A stretch of DNA of 64,000 bases from UBA9647 sp963739335 (GCA_963739335.1 CAVUAC010000101.1:1-64000), one strand, 5' to 3'; positions 26,575 to 35,966 are shown, counted from the stretch's first letter. Program-made: numbers and translations. The notes: generated by a model from the sequence alone, not told the origin.

Positions 26575-29500
26575 TTGCAGGCATCCGCGACAATACTATC
26601 CGAGATTCTCCAACGCCTCGATGCTACCCGCAGGCGCCAGCATTCTGTTGACCTTCTGTCTGGCGTCCTCTCACTCTGTACGATCGTGGTTCTTTCACTT
26701 GTCGCCGGTTCGCTACTCGAACTGACCTTCAGACTGGATAGCGTGGGTCGGACGGTTCTCTTCATCGTGATTGTGAGTTTCGTCGGTTTTTTGTCCATCT
26801 GGTACGTCGGCCGTCGAGCGCTGAGAGCTCTCGGCATACTTCGTTCGACAAATGACTTTGAGCTTGCAGACAGGGTTGGAGGGTTCTTCCCGAAGATTCG
26901 CGATCGCCTGCTGAATCTTCTTCAGCTTCATCAGGAGATTGTCGCGGGGAAATCGCTTTATTCCCCCGAACTCGTCGACGCTTCATTTCAGGATCTCGCT
27001 GAAAACATTCGCGATCTCGATTTCACCACAACGGTTGATGCTTCGCCTGTCAGGCATTCAGCGAAACTGCTCGCTGTAAGTGTGGTTGGTGCATTCCTCC
27101 TCGTTTTTACGTCTCCTGCTCAGTTCTACGATGCACTGTACCGAATTGCACACTTCAATAGAGATTTTGTGTCTCCTTCTGAGTTCGTCTTCGAGATCTC
27201 TCCGGGAAACAGCGAGGTGGTCAAAGGGCAGACCGTTCCAGTAAGCGTCCGCGTGCAGTCAACGAGCCTGATTGCCCAGGCCTCAAAGCAACGACCCGTC
27301 AGCCTGTACTGGCGGATGGAGGGCACGCAGAGCGTTGAGAGCACGGAGTTGCGACCCGATTCCACCGGCGTTTATAGGACATCGTTCCAGGGCATCCGCG
27401 GATCGACGGAGTACTACGCCAGGATTTCCAGCACAGAAAGCCAGCACTATAAGTTGACGGTTGTCGACCGGCCTGTTTTCCGGTCATTCCAGGTGCGGCT
27501 TGAGTACCCTGCGTATACAAAGCTGCCGCCGAAGGTCCAGGAGGAGTTCATCGGTGATGTCATAGCCCTCGCGGGCACAAAGGTGACGCTCACCGGCGTG
27601 GCGAGCAAGGACCTTCACGATGGCAAGGTCGTTTTCGGCAGCGGCTCGCCAATCCCGCTGACGACGAGGGATCAGAGATTCTCAGCATCGTTCCGGCTGG
27701 AGACCGAAACGGACTATCACATCGAGATCACCGATGTCGAGAACCTCGGCAACGTTGATCCCGTTCGCTACCAGCTGAAGATCATTCCTGACGAATCGCC
27801 CACCGTCGCGATTCTGCAGCCGGGCCGAAATATCGATCTCGCCGGAGATCAATTCCTCAGGCTTCTTGTGCAGGCGAAAGACGATTTCGGCATCTCGAGT
27901 ATCCGCATCGGCTATCTGCTCACGAACTCCCGTTACGAAAAACCATGGGACGCACACAAGTTCATACCTATTCCAATCCCTTCGGCCGTATCGACAGAAC
28001 TTGAAATGCCTTATATGTGGGATTTGTCACCACTGCACCTCGCGCCCGAGGATATCGTAGAGTATTTTGCGGAAGTGTTCGACAACGATGCCGTCCACGG
28101 ACCGAAAAGCGGAAAGAGCCAGGTCTACTTGATCCGTTTACCATCACTGGAGGAGGTGTTCGCAGAGGTCGACAAGGCACACGAGACGTCCATCGACGAC
28201 CTGAAGCAATCTCTTCAGGATGCCAAACAGTTAAAGGAGAAGATCGAGTCGATCAATCAGGATATCAAGAAAAACAAGGAGATGGACTGGCAGCAGCAGA
28301 AGAAGCTGGAGGAAATGTCCAAGAAGTATCAGGATCTTCAGAAGAAATTGGACAACGTGCAGAATAAGCTCGATGAGATGGTCCAGAAGATGGACCAGCA
28401 GCAGGTGCTTTCGAAGGAGACGATGGAGAAGTACTTGGAGCTTCAGCAACTGTTTCAACAGATGGACACCAACGAACTTCAGCAGGCCTTGAAGCAGATG
28501 CAGCAAGCGATGCAGAACCTGAACAGAGACCAATTGCAGCAGGCTCTTCAGAAGATGAGCTTCTCCGAGGATCGGTTCCGTCAAAGCATCGAACGGACCA
28601 TTGAGCTCTTGAAGAGGATTCAGATCGAGCAAAAGATGGATGAAGCCCGAAAACGGGCCCAGGAGCTCGAACAAGCACAAAAAGAATTGAACGACGAGAC
28701 AGCCAAGTCGGCCGATGACCAACAGAAGCAAGATGATCTGGCGAAGAGACAAAACGACTTAGCCGAGAAGCAGCGCCAGCTCGAGAAAACAACGGAGGAT
28801 GTCGCGAAGCGAATGGAGGATTTTTTCACGGAGATGCCCGTCGACAGGATGCAAAAGCTCAATGCTGACATGAAACGACAACAGCTTGTACAGAAAATGA
28901 ATAAGGCTGCAAATCAAATGCAGGCTGGACAGACACAACAGGCTCAGACCTCGCAGCAGGAGGCCGAGCAGGAACTCCAGAACCAGGCCAGCCAGCTGCA
29001 GTCCATTCAGCAGGAGATGCTCCAGAAGCAGATGCAGCACGCCCTGAACGAGCTACGCCGGGCAGCAAACGACATGCTGGAGTTGTCGAAGAATGAAGAA
29101 AACCTGAAGAACCAGGCCCAGAGCGCGCCCATTAATTCGCCCCAACTCCGCCAAAACGCCCAGGACCAGATGCGCACGATGCAGGATATGCAGAATGTCA
29201 TCCGTAGCCTCAGTGAGCTATCGAAGCGCTCGTTCGCGGTGACACCGGAGATGGGTCGCTCCATCGGTGAGGCGCTTGCGCACATGCAGGGTGCCTTGAC
29301 CGCCCTCGAGGGACGAAACGGCTACAGTGCATCCCAAGAGGAGGGACAGGCGATGGCGTCGTTGAACAAGACCGCCAAGCAGCTTCAGAGCGCGATGCAG
29401 AACATGATGCAGTCAAGTGGCTCAGGAGCGGGCGGACTTCTGCAGCAGCTTCAGATGATGGCCGGGCAACAGGAATCGATTAACATGCAGACACAGAGCA

Positions 29501-29958
29501 TGCAGGCGGCATCGGAAGCGGCGCGTCTTGCGGTCGAGCAGGAAGCTGTACGGAAATCACTGGAGCAATTGAACAAAGAAGCGCAGGCCAGCGGCGAGCA
29601 GAAGAACATGTTGGGCGATCTCGAGAAGATTGCGCAGGAAATGAAAGAAGTCGTTCAGAATCTGGAGCAGAACAACGTCAATCCGGAAACCATTCACAAG
29701 CAGGAGCGCATTCTCTCGCGCCTCCTCGACGCCTCAAAGTCCATGCGCGAGCGGGACTACGAGAAGAAGCGCAAAGCTCAAACAGGTACGCAGATCGCGC
29801 GCAAAAGCCCCGGCGACCTGGATCCCTCAGCCCTTGAGGGAAAGAACAAACTATTGGAAGACCTCCTCAAATCCCTCGAGCACGGCTACTCCAAGGACTA
29901 TCAGGAGTTGATACGCAGGTACTTCGAGGAACTGCAGAAGATCCAAACGCAGAAGTAG
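26575..29958 (+). CDS. Large DUF4175-type membrane protein with long Gln-rich coiled coil
   Basis: The 1127-residue protein has two N-terminal spans (about 25-47 and 55-77), a third near 165-185, then beta-rich repeats (about 200-520) and a long region extremely rich in Gln, Lys, Glu and Met predicted to form coiled coils (about 530-1010), ending in charged helices. This matches DUF4175-family proteins that accompany DUF4159 and Bat genes in FCB bacteria; their role is unclear, with envelope maintenance suggested. The TTG start at 26575 is uncertain. The stop lies 17 bases from the convergent CHASE2-like gene. Confidence 0.7.
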   Translation: MQASATILSEILQRLDATRRRQHSVDLLSGVLSLCTIVVLSLVAGSLLELTFRLDSVGRTVLFIVIVSFVGFLSIWYVGRRALRALGILRSTNDFELADRVGGFFPKIRDRLLNLLQLHQEIVAGKSLYSPELVDASFQDLAENIRDLDFTTTVDASPVRHSAKLLAVSVVGAFLLVFTSPAQFYDALYRIAHFNRDFVSPSEFVFEISPGNSEVVKGQTVPVSVRVQSTSLIAQASKQRPVSLYWRMEGTQSVESTELRPDSTGVYRTSFQGIRGSTEYYARISSTESQHYKLTVVDRPVFRSFQVRLEYPAYTKLPPKVQEEFIGDVIALAGTKVTLTGVASKDLHDGKVVFGSGSPIPLTTRDQRFSASFRLETETDYHIEITDVENLGNVDPVRYQLKIIPDESPTVAILQPGRNIDLAGDQFLRLLVQAKDDFGISSIRIGYLLTNSRYEKPWDAHKFIPIPIPSAVSTELEMPYMWDLSPLHLAPEDIVEYFAEVFDNDAVHGPKSGKSQVYLIRLPSLEEVFAEVDKAHETSIDDLKQSLQDAKQLKEKIESINQDIKKNKEMDWQQQKKLEEMSKKYQDLQKKLDNVQNKLDEMVQKMDQQQVLSKETMEKYLELQQLFQQMDTNELQQALKQMQQAMQNLNRDQLQQALQKMSFSEDRFRQSIERTIELLKRIQIEQKMDEARKRAQELEQAQKELNDETAKSADDQQKQDDLAKRQNDLAEKQRQLEKTTEDVAKRMEDFFTEMPVDRMQKLNADMKRQQLVQKMNKAANQMQAGQTQQAQTSQQEAEQELQNQASQLQSIQQEMLQKQMQHALNELRRAANDMLELSKNEENLKNQAQSAPINSPQLRQNAQDQMRTMQDMQNVIRSLSELSKRSFAVTPEMGRSIGEALAHMQGALTALEGRNGYSASQEEGQAMASLNKTAKQLQSAMQNMMQSSGSGAGGLLQQLQMMAGQQESINMQTQSMQAASEAARLAVEQEAVRKSLEQLNKEAQASGEQKNMLGDLEKIAQEMKEVVQNLEQNNVNPETIHKQERILSRLLDASKSMRERDYEKKRKAQTGTQIARKSPGDLDPSALEGKNKLLEDLLKSLEHGYSKDYQELIRRYFEELQKIQTQK

Positions 29959-29960
29959 GC

Positions 29961-29974
29961 ACCTTGCGAAGGTC
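29961..29974. repeat. Half copy of the ACCTTGCGAAGGT element
   Basis: ACCTTGCGAAGGTC sits between two convergent stop codons. It is a single arm of the paired element found eight more times between genes downstream. Confidence 0.7.
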
Positions 29975-29975
29975 A

Positions 29976-31487
29976 TCATGCTGCCTCCTCACCTTCTTCC
30001 ATCTTTTCAGCAACCGTGACGGCCGGGAAGACGAACATCGACATAAGGGCAGCGACCAGCGGATAGAAAACATCGATGAGGAGATTGAAGCGATCATAAA
30101 TGAACCAACAAGCAAGCAACACAAAGAGGCCGAGCGCAAAAATGACCAGCATCGAGGGGAGGGGCCGTAACTTCAAAGCCACAAAACCTGCCGCCAGAAT
30201 GCACAGAAGGGTTAGCCACACATGCAACGTGTAAGACCTCGAGATGGCGTTTGGTTGCACGATCGCTTGGAGCACGCTGATGTACGAGCCAGTTAGTATT
30301 ACGTTCTCTGGTCCCGTGGTCCCCGACAACTCCAAAAATACGATCTTACCATCGAACCTTGCTTTTACATTCTGCGGGCTGACAATTGACCACGTATTCG
30401 TCGACCTATTCCAAGTCCTGTATTTGAGAGAATCACTGCTGATTTCCCGAAATGCGTACATTGATGGCCCCCCCGCCCACGCGATCCCTGATTGTCGTGC
30501 GTACATCCAACCATCAGCTGCGACGGGAATCTGGTAATCCCCAAAAACCACCTTGTCCCCCTCACGCTTCGGTTTCAACTCACTCGGATAATTGTGAAAC
30601 TTCCGCAGCAACTCCAATGTCGCATCTAAGAGCTGTTCATCATGCAAGCGTTGGAAGCCTTCCGGCTTAATGCGAAACAGGTAGGGATCTAGCCGCAGCT
30701 CGAAGGGTTGCATCGTCATCGTTCCCTTGGAAAACCTCACTTCGCCCGAAGCATCAGCAAATCGGAAGTTTTCCCACTCGGACAGTCCAAGGACAGCAAT
30801 CCCTGTGCTCTCGATTTTCCTCAAGGACTCGTAGTCTCCTTTTGCTGCATCTCGTCCATTTTGCAGTCTTAACCCCCGAACATCGACAAGAACTGCTTTC
30901 GCACCGGCACTCTTCAGGTCCTGCACGATCGTCAAGCAGTTTTGCAGGTACTTTGCTACATCTCGCTCGTCCAGGCTTAGCGAAAGGTTAACAGCGGTCG
31001 CCTCAACGCCTGCGGGTCGGCGCTCTCCGACAGTCCTTGAAATGTATTCGTACAGATAGCTGTCCACATCAGTTTCTCTCACGGCACCGGTGTGCGACAA
31101 GATGAAAACTGTAGCAAACACTGCAACACCGGTAGCAGTGAGTTTCCCGTGAAGGCTTCTGGCAGCGTTCCTGAGCCACACAAAGCTGCCTTCGGTCTCT
31201 TGGATTGCTCTCTTGTTATACAATCCATCCAAAAAACGCGGCAGCATTTTTCGGAGGTGAAGCTGGTACAAAAGCGCCTCCAGGAGAGGCACAAGGCAAA
31301 AGGCAGAGAGTGCAATGAGAAGCCAGAAAACCCACCCAAGGTGAGGCTCGAACGCAAAGCTGCCCGCGCTCGAGAAGTACTGTATAGTGGGGAGATGGCT
31401 TGCAAGCATCGCGAAGCAGGCAAATACAAGTCCGAGGACGAAATAAACAAGAATCATCCGGGGTGAGCGTTTTCTTGATTGGTTCAT
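29976..31487 (-). CDS. CHASE2-like membrane sensor protein (module 1)
   Basis: The 503 residues have N-terminal spans near 11-30, 48-70 and 117-137, then a large extracytoplasmic domain with CHASE2-like features (LQNCLTIVQDLKSAGAKAVL, FDGKIVFLELSG) and three closely packed C-terminal spans, the usual CHASE2 end. No kinase, cyclase or GGDEF output domain follows, so it would signal through partners. It is 9 bases after anti-sigma 1 and co-directional with sigma 1, forming a sigma/anti-sigma/sensor operon. The CHASE2 call is by topology and motif, not by search. Confidence 0.55.
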   Translation of the reverse strand: MNQSRKRSPRMILVYFVLGLVFACFAMLASHLPTIQYFSSAGSFAFEPHLGWVFWLLIALSAFCLVPLLEALLYQLHLRKMLPRFLDGLYNKRAIQETEGSFVWLRNAARSLHGKLTATGVAVFATVFILSHTGAVRETDVDSYLYEYISRTVGERRPAGVEATAVNLSLSLDERDVAKYLQNCLTIVQDLKSAGAKAVLVDVRGLRLQNGRDAAKGDYESLRKIESTGIAVLGLSEWENFRFADASGEVRFSKGTMTMQPFELRLDPYLFRIKPEGFQRLHDEQLLDATLELLRKFHNYPSELKPKREGDKVVFGDYQIPVAADGWMYARQSGIAWAGGPSMYAFREISSDSLKYRTWNRSTNTWSIVSPQNVKARFDGKIVFLELSGTTGPENVILTGSYISVLQAIVQPNAISRSYTLHVWLTLLCILAAGFVALKLRPLPSMLVIFALGLFVLLACWFIYDRFNLLIDVFYPLVAALMSMFVFPAVTVAEKMEEGEEAA

Positions 31488-31496
31488 GTTTTCACC

Positions 31497-31913
31497 TCAA
31501 GGTTGACGGTTCGGCACTTCTATTTGGGGTGCCTGCCGCGAAAGGTCGAAGCGATCCTCGTTTTCCTTTGGGAGAGTCACCGACCAGAACAATCCAGTGA
31601 TGAGCACAAGAATCGCGAGGGCCAGCGCAGTTCGAACTCGAGCAGATGCGCTGCTGGTCGCCTGATGAAGCGGGCCTCGATCACCGGAGTAGGGATGCGA
31701 CTTCGCCAGCTCCAATACCTTTCTATCCATTGTTTCTGTCATCGGCAGCGGTTTGGTACTTCGTAGCATCGACCGGATATGTAATGTCGAATCGAAGAAC
31801 TCTCTGCATCGATCACATCCACCCAGATGGCTAAAAACCTCTGGAGCCTTACTCTTCTCAAGCGCATTATCGAGCAGTTTACTCACCTGCAGTTGGTACT
31901 CTTCACAGTTCAT
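31497..31913 (-). CDS. Zinc-finger anti-sigma factor (module 1)
   Basis: A 138-residue ZAS-type anti-sigma protein. The zinc site reads C3 (MNCEEYQ) then H-x3-C-x2-C (FSHLGGCDRCREF); one span lies near residues 93-112 and a short periplasmic tail ends the protein. Such proteins hold an ECF sigma factor at the membrane until a signal releases it. It sits 39 bases after sigma 1 and just before the CHASE2-like sensor. Confidence 0.8.
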   Translation of the reverse strand: MNCEEYQLQVSKLLDNALEKSKAPEVFSHLGGCDRCREFFDSTLHIRSMLRSTKPLPMTETMDRKVLELAKSHPYSGDRGPLHQATSSASARVRTALALAILVLITGLFWSVTLPKENEDRFDLSRQAPQIEVPNRQP

Positions 31914-31952
31914 CTGTTACTCGACTTTTGATTTGACAATCTCGACGTTGTT

Positions 31953-32490
31953 CTACAGATAAGGCTTCAGTTTTTTCCCAAGAGCTTTGCGGGCTTTAAA
32001 GATCCTGGACTCGACCGAACTAAGTGTTGCGCCAGTAATCGAAGCGATGTCCGCATACGATAGTTGCTCATACTCAACAAGGAGCAATACCTCACGATAC
32101 TCAGGCTTCAGCTCCGCCAGGAGTCGTTGAACGAGCTCTGCCTGCTCCTGCTGCACGAGCTCCTCATGAGGCGATTCCACTTCCCAAACATCCTCGTGTC
32201 CCTCGAGGCCGTTGCTCCGTGATCGCCGAACGTGAGCATAAACCTCGTTGCGGGCGATCGTGAACATCCACGCCCTGAACGATGCCGGATTTCTCAGTTC
32301 GCCGACGCGCTGCTGTATCTTTATGAATGTATTTTGCGTCGCATCCTCTGCATTCTGCCGATCCTGCAGCAGCCGGAAGCAGTATTCGTACACACTGCGT
32401 TTGTACCGTGAGGTACAGCTCGGCCAGCGCGCTCGAGTCGTCCAGCTGCATTCGATGAATCAATTGAACATCGGAGTTCTGTTCAATCAT
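31953..32490 (-). CDS. ECF RNA polymerase sigma factor (module 1; one frameshift in the sequence)
   Basis: Sigma-70 region 2 (YEYCFRLLQDRQNAEDATQN, FRAWMFTIARNEVYAHVRR) and region 4 (YREVLLLVEYEQLSYADIAS, SSVESRIFKARKAL). The first ~30 residues (MIEQNSDVQLIHRMQLDDSS, then ALAELY) are in a neighbouring frame; deleting one base of the AAA run near 32402 gives ELYLTVQRSVYEYCF and a ~178-residue factor aligned with the other four. ATG 32490 fits the family N-terminus. A long leader with two palindromes separates it from its promoter element. Confidence 0.82.
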
Positions 32491-32550
32491 GGCTGACCTA
32501 AAGGGCACCGGTGCGCATTGGCGGAGATGGCTCAGGTACTACATTTCTGT

Positions 32551-32608
32551 TGTCCGAGAGTTTAACTCTCGGACATGGACCTTCTTCGACAGTTTAACTG
32601 TCGAAGAA
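32551..32608. repeat. Two long perfect palindromes centred on GTTtAAC
   Basis: TGTCCGAGAGTT-T-AACTCTCGGACA (32551-32575, 12-bp arms) and TTCTTCGACAGTT-T-AACTGTCGAAGAA (32582-32608, 13-bp arms). The arms differ, but both share the GTTTAAC centre and both lie in the leader between the sigma 1 promoter element and its start codon. Confidence 0.85.
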
Positions 32609-32629
32609 TAGCGGACCACCTCTATGTAC

Positions 32630-32657
32630 AAGATGCACAAAGGAGGGAAAACTTGCT
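32630..32657 (-). promoter_or_regulatory. ECF-type promoter element of sigma 1
   Basis: On the minus strand: AGCAAGTTTT, 12 bases, CATCTT. The same two blocks with the same 12-base gap precede all five sigma genes here. AACTTT-like -35 boxes are typical of ECF promoters. Confidence 0.75.
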
Positions 32658-32666
32658 ACGGCAGGA

Positions 32667-32712
32667 GACCTTGCGAAGGTTTGGCTAGCAATCGGGGGGC
32701 CCTCGCAAGGTC
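32667..32712. repeat. ACCTTGCGAAGGT inverted-repeat element
   Basis: Arms GACCTTGCGA (32667-32676) and TCGCAAGGTC (32703-32712) are exact inverses around a 26-base loop. It is one of eight paired copies in the 30-51 kb region. Confidence 0.8.
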
Positions 32713-32842
32713 GCTAAGGTATCAACCCCCCAATCATTCATCATTCCGCGTTTGTTATCCGAATTTCAAATATCCAAGTGGATTGGATCTAGCACTATTG
32801 GGCAAAGAAGACTTGCGGAGAGAGGAATGGCCTGTGCGGGCT

Positions 32843-33265
32843 TCACTCTAACACGTTGAGAACACCTCCAATCACATTGTTAGTGGTGTCTACATCGACA
32901 GCCCCTTTCTGTAGAGTCACGACCAACCTGTATTTATGTGGACCCGCTGTTGTCAACGGCTCCATGTACTGCTCGGCAACGGAATGGTATGTTGTTGCGT
33001 GGGCCTTGAGAGGATGCGGATACCCTCCGCTCCATACAATTTTCTTATCGTCCAGGTAGAGGCTCACATCAACACATTTGCCTGGAATATCCAGCGCGGA
33101 CAGATTCGCCACCTCGAAACGCACCCACAATCTGTCTCCGACGTGTGGCTTTGATGGCACAAATCTGAGATTCTTGCAGGCAATATCGTACCTGGGTTGT
33201 TGACCGGCAGACTGGCCGGCCAGTAGACCCAAAAGAATCAAAAGGGCAACCATATACACTTTCAT
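32843..33265 (-). CDS. Secreted CARDB-like domain protein
   Basis: A 140-residue protein from ATG 33265 (MKVYMVALLILLGLLAGQSA, a clear signal peptide). The mature part is an immunoglobulin-like beta domain of CARDB type: FVPSKPHVGDRLWVRFEVAN, YLDDKKIVWSGG, ending with the diagnostic VDVDTTNNVIGGVLNV. Such domains are adhesion or scaffold modules outside the cytoplasm. It is the last gene of the module 2 operon, after the TonB-domain protein. Confidence 0.65.
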   Translation of the reverse strand: MKVYMVALLILLGLLAGQSAGQQPRYDIACKNLRFVPSKPHVGDRLWVRFEVANLSALDIPGKCVDVSLYLDDKKIVWSGGYPHPLKAHATTYHSVAEQYMEPLTTAGPHKYRLVVTLQKGAVDVDTTNNVIGGVLNVLE

Positions 33266-33354
33266 GTGGAACTCCATAGGCAAGTTGTTTTTACTGTGAA
33301 TTCGTCATGCTCAGCACGATCACCATGCAACAAGTATTCATCACTCCCGCACTC

Positions 33355-34164
33355 TCATCGTCGAGAAAGGTTAAGCTCAAAAGGAATGTAAACTTGAGAG
33401 CTCACAGCCATGCCCAGCATTCTTGCTGGCGTGAATTTAGTTTTATAGATGGCATTGGAGATTAGAGCGCGGATTTCTTGCTGTACGTCTTCTCCCGCCA
33501 TTTCGACCCGGAGAACCTTTCCATTTCTATCTATGAACGTATGGGCAAATGCGTGCACCGGCCTTCTCTTGCGATTAGGAGTGGATGTCGAGGTATATGC
33601 TGACAGATCAATCTTTTTCTTCAATGCTTCTATTCCTCCCCACGGCCGCGCAGGTACTTCGGGTTGATAATAGAATGTCGTGTCAGACAAAAATGGGCGA
33701 ACTTGCTCTCCCGCTTTTCCACCTTCCTTTGGTTCAAGAAGAACGCCCAGGACCACTGTGGTTCCGAAAAAGCTTAGGGGTTGAGCGCCGCCACAGCTCG
33801 AGGGAATCGCCCCAGGATCTCCAGCCAGTATATGAATGTTGTCAACGATTTGTGTCATGTAGCCATCCGCAACTACCCTTAACCGATAGGTGCCTTTTCC
33901 AAGAACAATCTGGCAAATTGCGTCGCCCCAAAACTCGGATGCATATTGATAGTCAGTAGAGTTATCCTTCATCCTCTCGATATCAATTCTGGGGTCTGCG
34001 AGGATCTCGTTGGTTCTTGCATCACGGACTATGACTATCAACTGTGTCCTCAAGGTGTCCGTGAATGGGGCGATGGATGAAGGCGAATTCCATTCTGCTA
34101 GTGATATGGCAGATAGAAGAACAAGGGGCGTCAAACATCGGAGACAAGTCATGACGGGCTCCAT
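33355..34164 (-). CDS. Secreted protein with TonB C-terminal domain (module 2)
   Basis: The 269 residues carry an N-terminal signal sequence, a beta-sandwich region like a carboxypeptidase-regulatory domain (LIVIVRDARTNEILADPRID, GTYRLRVVADGY) and a C-terminal TonB-type domain (FIDRNGKVLRVEMAGEDVQQ, AIYKTKFTPARMLG). TonB domains normally couple ExbBD energy to outer-membrane receptors, but this protein lacks the usual Pro-rich spacer and no ExbB/ExbD gene is nearby. It starts six bases after anti-sigma 2. Confidence 0.65.
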   Translation of the reverse strand: MEPVMTCLRCLTPLVLLSAISLAEWNSPSSIAPFTDTLRTQLIVIVRDARTNEILADPRIDIERMKDNSTDYQYASEFWGDAICQIVLGKGTYRLRVVADGYMTQIVDNIHILAGDPGAIPSSCGGAQPLSFFGTTVVLGVLLEPKEGGKAGEQVRPFLSDTTFYYQPEVPARPWGGIEALKKKIDLSAYTSTSTPNRKRRPVHAFAHTFIDRNGKVLRVEMAGEDVQQEIRALISNAIYKTKFTPARMLGMAVSSQVYIPFELNLSRR

Positions 34165-34169
34165 TATAA

Positions 34170-34595
34170 TCAGGGAATTTTAACAACAGGCAATATCGTT
34201 CTGGATATGGGAATGTCTTGACGTACGGAAGCAACGTGCTTTTTTTCCTGAGGCATCTGCGTCATCATCAACACAAACACCAGCACCGCAACTGCAACGA
34301 GCGTCGCAACTGGAGCCCGTATCCAGAAGCCGTGGTGCACAAAAGCCAAGACGTATCTGACCGGCAGGGACCGAGAAACCGTTCTATCTTTCACCGACAC
34401 TGAGCTGTCCATTTGGTCCAGAGCGACTGGATTTTGGACTTTGTCGAGTTCGACATTCAGGTTCATGAGTACATCAAAGAATTCGCGACACTGAGCACAT
34501 TTCGCAAGGTGCTCAAACATGTTGACATTCTGCGTGGCTTTTATTTCGAAATCGACGAACTTGCTGATCATTCGTTGATACTCACTGCAGTTCAT
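34170..34595 (-). CDS. Zinc-finger anti-sigma factor (module 2)
   Basis: A 141-residue ZAS protein: C3 (MNCSEYQ) and H-x3-C-x2-C in FEHLAKCAQCREF, one span near 93-112 (APVATLVAVAVLVFVLMM) and a short periplasmic end. It is separated from sigma 2 by 12 bases and followed six bases later by the TonB-domain gene, so sigma, anti-sigma and target probably share a transcript. Confidence 0.82.
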   Translation of the reverse strand: MNCSEYQRMISKFVDFEIKATQNVNMFEHLAKCAQCREFFDVLMNLNVELDKVQNPVALDQMDSSVSVKDRTVSRSLPVRYVLAFVHHGFWIRAPVATLVAVAVLVFVLMMTQMPQEKKHVASVRQDIPISRTILPVVKIP

Positions 34596-34607
34596 ACTTT
34601 TTCCTCC

Positions 34608-35156
34608 TCACTTAAGATATGGCGCAAGTCTCTTCGCCAACGCCTTGCGTGCTTTGAAAATTCTTGATTCGACCGAGCTCAGAGTATCGCCCGTGATGGC
34701 TGCAATCTCTGCATACGAGAGCTTGTCGTACTGGCGCAGAATCAAGACTTCACGATACTCGACTTTCAATTGATTGAGATTATGTTCAACAAGTTCGGTC
34801 AGTTCGTTCTTGACCACCTGCTCGTGCGGTGTCTCGTTGTCCCAGATATCGTCCTCTTCCTCTATGGAAGAGATCGTGCCATTCTTTCTTGTTTTGCGAA
34901 TCACGCCATAGACTTCGTTGCGTGCGATGCTATATAGCCAGTAGAAGAACAGCTCGGGCTTGTCGAGTGAGCTGAGAGATTCATATGCTTTCTGAAATGC
35001 CAGTTGCACCACATCTTCTGCAGCAATCCGGTCCTGCAGCAGTCGAAAACAATACGCCAGCAGTCTTCGCCTATGCTTGTTGTACAGATCCGTGAAGGCG
35101 CGTTCGTCGCCGGAGCGGATGCGGTTCAGCAGTTCTTGGTCCGATGCAAATTGCAT
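34608..35156 (-). CDS. ECF RNA polymerase sigma factor (module 2)
   Basis: The 182 residues hold region 2 (AYCFRLLQDRIAAEDVVQLA, FFYWLYSIARNEVYGVIRK) and region 4 (YREVLILRQYDKLSYAEIAA, SSVESRIFKARKAL), with no region 3. Intact, opening MQFASDQELLNRIRSGDERA. It directs RNA polymerase to ECF promoters when freed from the anti-sigma encoded next to it. The shared promoter element lies about 80 bases upstream, suggesting autoregulation. Confidence 0.9.
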   Translation of the reverse strand: MQFASDQELLNRIRSGDERAFTDLYNKHRRRLLAYCFRLLQDRIAAEDVVQLAFQKAYESLSSLDKPELFFYWLYSIARNEVYGVIRKTRKNGTISSIEEEDDIWDNETPHEQVVKNELTELVEHNLNQLKVEYREVLILRQYDKLSYAEIAAITGDTLSSVESRIFKARKALAKRLAPYLK

Positions 35157-35178
35157 TCTCTTACGGTACCGGTTGTGA

Positions 35179-35226
35179 GAACCTTCCGAAGCCCTAACGT
35201 GAATCAGAGAGAACCTTCGAAAGGTC
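35179..35226. repeat. ACCTTGCGAAGGT inverted-repeat element (diverged)
   Basis: Left arm GAACCTTCCGAAG, right arm GAACCTTCGAAAGGTC. It lies between sigma 2 and its promoter element, a different placement from most copies. Confidence 0.6.
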
Positions 35227-35234
35227 TAAGAGGT

Positions 35235-35262
35235 AAGATGCAAAAAGGCTGAAAAACTTGCT
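35235..35262 (-). promoter_or_regulatory. ECF-type promoter element of sigma 2
   Basis: Minus-strand AGCAAGTTTT, 12 bases, CATCTT, matching the elements of the other four sigma genes in sequence and spacing. Confidence 0.78.
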
Positions 35263-35331
35263 GTGGGCGGCAAGAGGTTTGCGAGGTGAGAACAGGATTG
35301 TGTTTTTCAGGATTCTGAGGATCTCTGCGGG

Positions 35332-35763
35332 CTACGTGCCCTGTGCCAGATGGCTCTTTCTCTCCTTCCACATCTGCAGCAATCTTCCGATGACGATGCC
35401 CGCAAGACAAAACAGCAGAAGGAAAGCGACAAGGGCAAGCTTCAGTCCCGTCGAAGGTGGCAGATACATTTTCACACGCGAGCCGTACAGAACTATTATG
35501 GTGAGGAGGTAGAGGAACGTGGCAATCACTGGTTCAAAAAGGGTGAACGCCTTCGATCGATAAGCGATAAAACCACTCACGATTGCCGCGCCGATTCCGA
35601 TCCACAGCGAAAAAGGCCCGACAGTTCCGGAAGTGGGGAGCCTTCGCAGGCCAAAGAGAAAGTAGGATGGAAAGAAATGAAAGAGAACCAGGTAGCAATA
35701 GGCCAGCAACAGCCAGCGCCACTCAAACGTTATGAACGATCGTCTCACGCCTACGTTTTCCAT
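35332..35763 (-). CDS. Four-span membrane protein M3' (paralogue of the 47921-48355 protein)
   Basis: The 143 residues have about four spans. It is clearly paralogous to the protein at 47921-48355: WRWLLLAYCYLVLFHFFPS against WRWLVVTYCFLVLFHLLPS, and ITILEPGIAS against FTLFEPVIAT further on. The family is not recognised. In the other copy this gene directly follows two further membrane genes (M1, M2); here those homologues lie at 37341-38796, beyond the IS110 element, so this gene seems cut off from its original operon. Confidence 0.7.
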   Translation of the reverse strand: MENVGVRRSFITFEWRWLLLAYCYLVLFHFFPSYFLFGLRRLPTSGTVGPFSLWIGIGAAIVSGFIAYRSKAFTLFEPVIATFLYLLTIIVLYGSRVKMYLPPSTGLKLALVAFLLLFCLAGIVIGRLLQMWKERKSHLAQGT

Positions 35764-35966
35764 CGAAATGGCCTTTCAGGACAACCAGCGCCGCACCGAC
35801 ATCGTCTAGAGACTCGATTGAAAAGCATAACCGCAAAGTCCGCCGAGAAACGCAAAGATCATTTCTAAATTCGCTCAATGGTACAAGTTTCTCTTTGTGC
35901 CCTCGTATGTTATTATAAAGTTGCATGAGAACGATGGAAGTGTATTTTAGTTATGCTTATTGGCTC

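Noticed and set aside
28231..28752. Leu-rich 173-residue open frame on the minus strand
   Set aside because: Shadow of the Gln/Lys-rich coiled coil of the DUF4175-type gene; CAG/AAG codons read backwards give CTG/CTT.
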